Positions 58,273 through 64,000 of a DNA stretch of 64,000 bases are shown here, one piece after another (within the stretch, counting starts at the first letter, position 1; the number at the start of each line of letters is the position of its first letter). The notes beneath the pieces were generated by a model. The model had not been told where the DNA came from. It saw only the letters and a list, made by a program, of their open reading frames with translations, and made no database searches. Made by a program: the position numbers and the translations under genes. The stretch comes from Vibrio gazogenes (GTDB taxonomy: Bacteria > Pseudomonadota > Gammaproteobacteria > Enterobacterales > Vibrionaceae). The stretch covers positions 1-64,000 of the forward strand of contig NZ_CP018835.1 in assembly GCF_002196515.1 (NCBI RefSeq). The letters are read 5' to 3'.

Positions 58273-60018
58273 CTAATGTTTTTGGCTTAATTCATCAGCA
58301 AATATCTTATCTCTGAGCTTCCAGAAACGGCCCGATTTACGCGCAATCACAAATTGTGGCAGCCGAAACCGATGTTGATGGGCGATGACTCGGCTTGGTG
58401 ATGATTCGTGAAATGGCCGGTGTTTATCTGCCAGATGTGGCCTGACGAAGCGTTGATGAAACAGTCGTTTCTGTTTTTGGGTTGTCAAAGGCCAGAATTC
58501 ATGGACCTGAGCCTGATTCTCTCCGTGGTAAGTGATTTTCAGCTGGTTCTTGCCGTGATTATCTTTATGTAGATTGAGCTCCATATTCAGACATTCAAAC
58601 ACTAACGCATCTTTGAGATTGAGTGCTTCTTTCAGTTTCTTATCCGGATCGACCAGTAGGGTCTGGCACTCATGACAGAAGCGAGCGGCAATATCATTGT
58701 CGGCACCACACTCATGACAATATTTCGCCCGGAAACGATAGCCACAATGATGCCGTTCTTGCGTGTCTTCATCGGTAAAGTAGCCCTGACAACGTCGTCC
58801 GTAATGTTCAATCAAAAATCCGCCGGCATCTAATTTGCCCCAAAAATTATTGTTAAAGCCACATGCCGGGCAAGGGACGGTGACAATCTCACTCTGGCTG
58901 TCGGGTTTGGGTTCGCCAATTTCAGGTTGTTCGAGATCGTATTGATTACCGGCATAATCGAGGATCAGGCAATCTTGTTTACCGGGAGCAAGGCGTAACC
59001 CCCGGCCGATAATTTGCTGATAGAGACTGACGGACTCGGTCGGGCGCAGAATCGCGATGAGATCCACATGAGGGGCATCAAAACCAGTGGTTAATACAGA
59101 GACGTTGACCATATATTTCAGCTGACGCTGTTTAAATTGTCGAATCAGGTGATCTCGCTCTTGGGTTGGTGTTTCTCCGGTGATAATTGCTGTTTCTGAT
59201 TCGGGGAGCAGGGCATAAATTTCCCGGGCATGATGAACGGTTGCGGCAAAGATCATCACGCCATGTCGGTCTTGAGCTTGTTGGATGACCTGAGCAATGA
59301 TCTGTGGCGTGGCACGTTTTGCCTGCGAAATGACTTTGTCCAGCTCAGAGGTTTTATAAACACCGGTTGCCATTGGTTTAACCTGAGAAAAGTCGTAACT
59401 GAGTACCGGCGCATCAATCAATCTGGCTGGCGTCAAAAACGCTTCATCTAACAGATAATGAATCGGCAGCTCGAAAATACAATCCCGGAAGAAACGGGGT
59501 TGTTCGCTGCGAACCTGACCGCGGGTATGGTATTGATAAATCCACCCCATCCCGAGCCGATAGGGCGTTGCTGTTAAGCCAAGAATTTTGATGCCGGGAT
59601 TATTGGCCTGAAGGTGCGAAATGACTTTCTGGTAGCTGCTGTCTTGATTGTCCGGTACCCGATGGCATTCATCAATGACGAGTAATGAAAACTGATGACT
59701 AAATGCCGACAAGTGGCGCGCAACAGACTGAACCGATGCAAAGACCACTTGTTGATCGGTCTCTTTTCTGCCAAGACCGGCCGAAAAAATGGCACCGTTC
59801 AGGCCGTACCCTTCATATTTCTCATGATTTTGTTCAACCAACTCTTTCACATGAGCCAGTACAAGAACCCGTCCTTTTGCCAGTCTGGCCAGCTCTGCAA
59901 TGACAAGGCTTTTACCCGCACCTGTCGGTAAAACAATGACTGCCGGAGTATGGTGATGACGAAAATAATGGATGACTGCTTTCACAGCATCACTTTGATA
60001 AGGACGAAGTGTATACAT
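58273..60018 (-). CDS. radD: DEAD-box-like helicase RadD (YejH)
   Basis: This 581-aa SF2 ATPase matches RadD, which acts with SSB and RecA in double-strand-break repair. It has Walker A PTGAGKS (31–37), DECH in LLVIDECHRVPD, motif III GLTATPYRLG and the motif VI QIIGRGLRLAPGKQD. The C-terminal half has zinc-finger-like cysteines (CPACGFNNN, CHECGADND, CHECQ). The start is ATG 60018, divergent from rsuA. Confidence 0.92.
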   Translation of the reverse strand: MYTLRPYQSDAVKAVIHYFRHHHTPAVIVLPTGAGKSLVIAELARLAKGRVLVLAHVKELVEQNHEKYEGYGLNGAIFSAGLGRKETDQQVVFASVQSVARHLSAFSHQFSLLVIDECHRVPDNQDSSYQKVISHLQANNPGIKILGLTATPYRLGMGWIYQYHTRGQVRSEQPRFFRDCIFELPIHYLLDEAFLTPARLIDAPVLSYDFSQVKPMATGVYKTSELDKVISQAKRATPQIIAQVIQQAQDRHGVMIFAATVHHAREIYALLPESETAIITGETPTQERDHLIRQFKQRQLKYMVNVSVLTTGFDAPHVDLIAILRPTESVSLYQQIIGRGLRLAPGKQDCLILDYAGNQYDLEQPEIGEPKPDSQSEIVTVPCPACGFNNNFWGKLDAGGFLIEHYGRRCQGYFTDEDTQERHHCGYRFRAKYCHECGADNDIAARFCHECQTLLVDPDKKLKEALNLKDALVFECLNMELNLHKDNHGKNQLKITYHGENQAQVHEFWPLTTQKQKRLFHQRFVRPHLADKHRPFHESSPSRVIAHQHRFRLPQFVIARKSGRFWKLRDKIFADELSQKH

Positions 60019-60107
60019 AGGTTCAATTATTTAAGAAAAGTGTGAAACTGCTCAACTAATGGCTGATAGGTGGCTATAATAGCGCACTTCAATATCATGA
60101 GGTACGC

Positions 60108-60821
60108 ATGCGTCTGGATAAATTTTTATGTGATGCTTTAGGCATCACACGTAAAGAAGCAACAAAGGTCATCAAACAGGGTGAGGTTTGTGTCAATGAA
60201 CAGGTCCAAAAAAGTGGCGCGCTGAAACTGACAGCAGCAGATGAAGTCACGTGGCAGGATCAACCCATACAGTTGCACGGGCCTAAATATATCATGTTGT
60301 ACAAGCCCGAAGGTTATGTGTGCTCCCACGAAGATGGCTTTAATGAAACCGCTTTTATGTTGCTCGATGAGCCTCACCTGAAACATTTGCATTTTGCAGG
60401 GCGGTTGGACGTGGATACGACTGGACTTGTATTGATTACCGATGATGGTCAGTGGTCTCACCGGGTGACGTCTCCCAAGCATCAATGTGCCAAGGTTTAT
60501 CATGTATGGCTGGCTGATCCGATTGCCGAAGATGCGGTTGCCCAATTTCAACAGGGGATTCAGTTACGTAATGAACGGGAACTGACTTTACCGGCTCAGC
60601 TTGACATTCTGGATGAAAAGGAAGCTCGCCTGAAAATTTATGAAGGCAAATATCATCAGGTGAAACGCATGTTTGCTGCCACTGGCAACAAAGTTGTCGG
60701 GTTACACCGGGAGCAAGTCGGACAAATCCGTCTCGATGAGACGCTGGCTCCGGGTGAGTATCGGTATCTGACCGAAGCTGAAGTGCAGTCAGTCTGGGAA
60801 TCCCAGTCTACGGATGATTAG
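60108..60821 (+). CDS. rsuA: 16S rRNA pseudouridine-516 synthase RsuA
   Basis: RsuA (237 aa) has an N-terminal S4 domain (MRLDKFLCDALGITRKEATKVIKQGEV) and catalytic motif HFAGRLDVDTTGLVLITDDG. It begins 89 nt from the radD start on the opposite strand and ends 68 nt before the Bcr-type transporter, same strand. Confidence 0.95.
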   Translation: MRLDKFLCDALGITRKEATKVIKQGEVCVNEQVQKSGALKLTAADEVTWQDQPIQLHGPKYIMLYKPEGYVCSHEDGFNETAFMLLDEPHLKHLHFAGRLDVDTTGLVLITDDGQWSHRVTSPKHQCAKVYHVWLADPIAEDAVAQFQQGIQLRNERELTLPAQLDILDEKEARLKIYEGKYHQVKRMFAATGNKVVGLHREQVGQIRLDETLAPGEYRYLTEAEVQSVWESQSTDD

Positions 60822-60889
60822 CCTCTTGCGCATGTTGATGAATATTATCTATTCATCTGACCAATGGCGATAACTTAAATAGGAGATTT

Positions 60890-62107
60890 ATGAGTACCGG
60901 GCACGCATTAAAAGATGACAGTTCTCCTCGGATGGACTTATTACTTTTCATTATTCTAGGTGCGATTGGTGCGATCACACCGCTAGCGATTGATATGTAT
61001 CTTCCGGCCATGCCTGTGATTGCCCGTGATTTAGGGGTGAGTGCCGGGTCGGTGCAGATGACCTTAACAGCCTATACGGCCGGTTTTACAGTGGGACAGC
61101 TTGTTCAAGGCCCGTTTTCGGATAGCTATGGTCGTCGTCCGGTCATGTTACTGGGGATCGTTTTGTTCGGCCTTTGCTCGGTCGTATGTGCCAGTGTCAA
61201 CGATATTGACGCGTTAACCTATATTCGTGCCGCACAGGGATTTGCCGGTGCAGCCGCTGCGGTTGTGATTCAGGCAGTCGTGCGAGACATGTTTAATCAG
61301 GAAAATTTTGCCAAGGCGATGTCCTTTATTACGCTGGTTATCACGCTGGCACCCTTGGTTGCCCCTATGTTAGGGGGACATTTGGCGGTCTTATTCGGCT
61401 GGCGCTCAATTTTCTGGGTGCTGACGGGGTTTGCATTGCTCGTTATTTTGATGGTGCTGTGGAAGATTCCTGAAACCTTAAAAGAAGAAAATCGTCAGCC
61501 ATTAGATCTGAAACGGACCCTGAAAAACTACTGGCAATTGTGTCAGTCAAAGCGTTCATTCGGTCTGATGCTTTGTGGTGGGTTTTCTTTTGCCGGGATG
61601 TTTTCTTTCTTAACGGCTGGCTCGTTTGTCTACGTTGATATTTATGGCGTGAGTCCGGATAAATTCGGCTATCTGTTTGGTCTGAATATCTTGGGTATTA
61701 TGTTGATGACCAGTGTGAATAGTCGCTTTGTCAAAAAAGTCGGCTCGATCATCATGCTCCGTTTTGGGTTATTGATTCAGTTTGTGGCGGGTCTCGGATT
61801 ATTAATCGGTTGGTTCTTTGACTGGGGATTATGGGGAACCGTGCCGTTTGTGGTGCTCTTTATCGGGATGATTTCAACCATCGGGAGTAATGCGATGGGG
61901 CTGCTCATGAGTGGCTATCCGCACATCGCCGGAACCGTTTCATCATTGGCGGGGACGTTTCGTTTTGGTGTCGGTTCCATTGTCGGGGTGATTGTTGCGG
62001 CAATGCCCGGCGATGCCGTCTGGCCGATGGTATTCAGTATGGCAACCTGTTCCGTCTTATCGGGGGTGAGTTACTGGGTGTCTGAAAAGAGTTTAAGGAG
62101 CGCATGA
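60890..62107 (+). CDS. Bcr/CflA family MFS drug-efflux transporter
   Basis: This 405-aa major-facilitator protein has ~12 membrane segments and the DHA1 Bcr/CflA motifs LAIDMYLPAMPVIARDLG, and QLVQGPFSDSYGRRPVMLLG. Bcr-type proteins export bicyclomycin, sulfonamides or dipeptides; the substrate here is unknown. It overlaps the next gene by 4 nt (ATGA). Confidence 0.9.
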   Translation: MSTGHALKDDSSPRMDLLLFIILGAIGAITPLAIDMYLPAMPVIARDLGVSAGSVQMTLTAYTAGFTVGQLVQGPFSDSYGRRPVMLLGIVLFGLCSVVCASVNDIDALTYIRAAQGFAGAAAAVVIQAVVRDMFNQENFAKAMSFITLVITLAPLVAPMLGGHLAVLFGWRSIFWVLTGFALLVILMVLWKIPETLKEENRQPLDLKRTLKNYWQLCQSKRSFGLMLCGGFSFAGMFSFLTAGSFVYVDIYGVSPDKFGYLFGLNILGIMLMTSVNSRFVKKVGSIIMLRFGLLIQFVAGLGLLIGWFFDWGLWGTVPFVVLFIGMISTIGSNAMGLLMSGYPHIAGTVSSLAGTFRFGVGSIVGVIVAAMPGDAVWPMVFSMATCSVLSGVSYWVSEKSLRSA

Positions 62108-62769
62108 TGACCTATCATGATGAAATTCAGCGGGTAGTGGATACCGCGTTGACGGAATTAGCGCAAGCGCATCAACGAGGGCAACTGGTGAATGCACCGG
62201 TTGCCAATAATCATTTCCTGATTCGCTGGGTCACGAACGCTTTAAAACAGCAACGTTTTCATCGTTGTGTCGGTGATGACCTGACGGGATGGCAGAAAGC
62301 CGGACGCTCTCAGGGGAATCATGCTGCACTGGAACGTGTATTTCAGCGGATCTCGGCTTATTATCATTTGTTCTTCACCACTGACGCATCAGCAGAGCAA
62401 CAGATCACGGATCAACAGATTGAGCAGTTTCTGGATACCATGACAGAAGCAGGGTGGGAGGTCTCCACTTCAGAACCGCTGGTCGGCTGCGGTAAAGTGC
62501 AGTTATTCACGGAAAGCCCCGACTCATTAGCGCTTTGTGCACAGCAGTGTGAATCTTGTTTCGATGGCGCAATCCTGACGCAGCCGATGAGCTTATTCGT
62601 ACGGGGTAACCATACTCAGTTCGTTGATCAAGCCTGGCAAGCCGGTCTGATGGTCCATAAACAGACCAATTATAAATCCAATGTAAAATACCACGGCGAG
62701 TATTTGATCTATCCGGGGAATCGGGGAGAACAACTGGCAGAAATTCCCCTCGGATTTGGGATTGATTGA
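62104..62769 (+). CDS. DUF2913-like hypothetical protein
   Basis: This 221-aa protein (MMTYHDEIQRVVDTALTELAQ) resembles Vibrio and enterobacterial DUF2913 proteins. Notable are RWVTNALKQQRFHRCVGDDLTGWQKAGRSQG and KSNVKYHGEYLIYPGNRG. It overlaps the MFS gene by 4 nt and is co-transcribed. Function unknown. Confidence 0.6.
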   Translation: MMTYHDEIQRVVDTALTELAQAHQRGQLVNAPVANNHFLIRWVTNALKQQRFHRCVGDDLTGWQKAGRSQGNHAALERVFQRISAYYHLFFTTDASAEQQITDQQIEQFLDTMTEAGWEVSTSEPLVGCGKVQLFTESPDSLALCAQQCESCFDGAILTQPMSLFVRGNHTQFVDQAWQAGLMVHKQTNYKSNVKYHGEYLIYPGNRGEQLAEIPLGFGID

Positions 62770-62813
62770 GCCGGATTCGATCAATATTGATTGGTGATAC
62801 ATTGCTATCAAGC

Positions 62814-62842
62814 AATGTGGCTTCAACGAATGTGGCTTCAAC
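62814..62842 (+). repeat. Tandem 15-bp duplication
   Basis: AATGTGGCTTCAAC at 62814–62827 and 62829–62842, spacing 15 bp, downstream of the DUF2913-like gene. Confidence 0.9.
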
Positions 62843-63091
62843 CAATACGATGAAAAGGTCTGAGACGTGAGAACGTGCTCAGACTTTATTTTATCTGGCG
62901 GTCTTTCGCAGACTGAATCACCGGTGTTCAGTGCTCATTCTTGTGATAAAAGATGGTTCAGTCTCACCCATATTTTCAACAAAAAATCCTCATTCATACC
63001 TGTCCTACAAGTTTTATTGGAACGTGATCCATAACTCATGCTATCAATTCAGTGATTGTTTTGTAATTTTCAAGTGATATTCTCATTTAAC

Positions 63092-63102
63092 TTGTTAGAC
63101 AA
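63092..63102 (+). promoter_or_regulatory. GntR/FadR-type operator candidate
   Basis: TTGTTAGACAA fits tNGTNNNACNa, the half-site pair of FadR-subfamily GntR regulators, 25 nt before the idnO start. Confidence 0.45.
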
Positions 63103-63126
63103 CTAATGTGTTAACGCGGAGTTAAA

Positions 63127-63894
63127 ATGAATAATATGTTTGATTTGCATGGCAAAACCGCACTGGTAACGGGTTCTGGCAGAGGATTGGGATTTTCTTA
63201 TGCCAAAGGGCTAGCGAATGCCGGTGCTCGAGTGATCTTGAATGGGCAGAATGAGGACACCCTCTCTGCTGCTGTTGCTCAATTGAAAAGCGAAGGATTC
63301 CAAGTTCTGGGGAAAAGATTCGATGTCTCTTCTGAGGCGCAAGTATCAAAGGTATTTGAAGAATTTGACCGGGATGGGATTCATGTTGATATCGTGATTA
63401 ATAATGCGGGTATCCAATATCGAAAACCCATGGTGGATTTAGAGCTGGAATCCTGGAAAAAGGTGATTGATGTCAATCTGAATAGTGTCTTTATCGTCTC
63501 TCGTCAGGCAGCAAAACGCATGATTGAAAAAGGAACCGGCGGGAAAATCATCAACATTGGTTCTTTGACCAGCGAAGCCGCGAGAGCAACGGTATCGCCG
63601 TATACCGCAGCGAAAGGTGGGGTAAAAATGCTGACGAAGGCGATGGCGGCTGAATGGGCACAATATAACATTCAGGCGAATGCGATTGGCCCGGGCTACA
63701 TCCTTACCGATATGAATGCCGCACTGATTGAGAATAAAGACTTTGATGACTGGGTTAAAGCCAGTAATCCGACTCAGCGTTGGGGTCATCCTGATGAGCT
63801 GATTGGCACGGCTGTGTATTTGTCATCGAGTGCATCGAACTATATTAACGGCCAGATTATCTATGTCGATGGCGGCTGGCTATCCGTATTGTGA
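63127..63894 (+). CDS. idnO: Gluconate 5-dehydrogenase / SDR, IdnO type
   Basis: This 255-aa short-chain dehydrogenase interconverts gluconate and 5-ketogluconate. It has the Rossmann motif TGSGRGLGFSYAKGL, NNAGIQYRKPM, the catalytic Ser-Tyr-Lys (GSLTSEAARATVSPYTAAKGG) and GYILTDMN. The next gene, an idnD-like start, follows by 10 nt, so this is an idonate/gluconate operon. Confidence 0.9.
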   Translation: MNNMFDLHGKTALVTGSGRGLGFSYAKGLANAGARVILNGQNEDTLSAAVAQLKSEGFQVLGKRFDVSSEAQVSKVFEEFDRDGIHVDIVINNAGIQYRKPMVDLELESWKKVIDVNLNSVFIVSRQAAKRMIEKGTGGKIINIGSLTSEAARATVSPYTAAKGGVKMLTKAMAAEWAQYNIQANAIGPGYILTDMNAALIENKDFDDWVKASNPTQRWGHPDELIGTAVYLSSSASNYINGQIIYVDGGWLSVL

Positions 63895-63904
63895 GGAGTA
63901 AGTG

Positions 63905-64000
63905 ATGACAGAAGTACAATCAAAATCTTGCATTATTCGCTCAGAACAAGACTTAATCATCGAGAATCGAATTCTGAATCACGAGGAAGACAAAGTATTA
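63905..64000 (+). CDS. idnD: IdnD-like L-idonate 5-dehydrogenase, N-terminus only
   Basis: 32 codons reach the window end (MTEVQSKSCIIRSEQDLIIE…). The start resembles the IdnD N-terminus, and GAGGAG lies 6 nt upstream. The assignment rests on a short N-terminal match and the idnO context. Confidence 0.65.
   Translation, partial: MTEVQSKSCIIRSEQDLIIENRILNHEEDKVL

Larger units (their letters stand above)
62770..63126. other. Spacer upstream of idnO
   Basis: About 360 nt: a tandem 15-bp duplication at the left and the idnO promoter region at the right with a GntR-type palindrome. No gene seen. Confidence 0.5.

Overview
This 64 kb window reads as core chromosome of a Vibrio (Vibrionaceae, Gammaproteobacteria). 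The protein sequences and gene order (trp genes–rnm–yciO–rluB, cydDC–trxB, maeA–purC, efpL, polB, varA/uvrY–uvrC–pgsA, sapABCDF–pspF/pspABC) are those of a Vibrio large chromosome. From memory the order largely matches the VC1170–VC1215 stretch of V. cholerae; this was not checked by alignment. No rRNA, tRNA, CRISPR array, intact insertion sequence, prophage or integron was seen.

Layout. 1–3.4 kb: the start of the trp operon on the minus strand (trpE, trpG, 5' part of trpD), with a TrpR operator inside its promoter. 3.4–5.9 kb: rnm, yciO and rluB. 6.0–10.6 kb: cydC, cydD and trxB, all minus. 11.0–15.1 kb: a two-gene 2-oxoglutarate dioxygenase/class V aminotransferase-like unit, a DUF2797 protein, sanA and a DUF3392 membrane protein. 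15.2–18.9 kb: maeA, a small unknown gene, and purC with a PurR operator. 19.1–23.4 kb: a LexA-boxed sulA-like gene, a Sel1/J-domain membrane protein, an OmpA-like lipoprotein, a DUF2786 protein and a CheX-like DUF3334 protein. 23.6–30.4 kb: ydiJ, an ICMT-like methyltransferase, DUF3581, yciU, efpL and a nucleotidyltransferase-like protein. 30.5–36.8 kb: polB, a small unknown gene, uvrY/varA, uvrC and pgsA.

37.1–46.7 kb: a fetB-like permease and the tightly overlapping sapABCDF operon with a DUF2927 gene at its end, next to pspF and the divergent pspABC. 46.8–52 kb: metC, cls and a chemoreceptor, with an ERIC-like intergenic repeat and a long perfect inverted repeat. 52.6–57 kb: a Na+-dependent transporter behind a TyrR-like box, an RluA-family pseudouridine synthase paired with an RNA-methyltransferase-like gene, a META-domain lipoprotein, a DUF1289 protein and small genes. 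57–64 kb: an overlooked 48-codon ORF with a hairpin-bearing leader, rplY, radD, rsuA, a Bcr/CflA transporter, a DUF2913-like protein, idnO, and the start of an idnD-like gene.

Functional themes are Trp, purine and Met synthesis, cytochrome bd assembly and thiol redox, DNA repair and the SOS response (uvrC, polB, radD, sulA-like), rRNA modification and maturation (rluB, rsuA, an RluA paralogue, rnm), and envelope stress and transport (psp, sap, sanA, cls). No unmistakable new defence or mobile system was found. The best candidates for new biology are small: the 48-aa ORF and its leader, a trp leader without Trp codons or an attenuator, an inverted pair of perfect DnaA boxes, a Sel1–membrane–J-domain protein, the dioxygenase/PLP-enzyme pair, and the sap operon with a co-transcribed DUF2927 gene.
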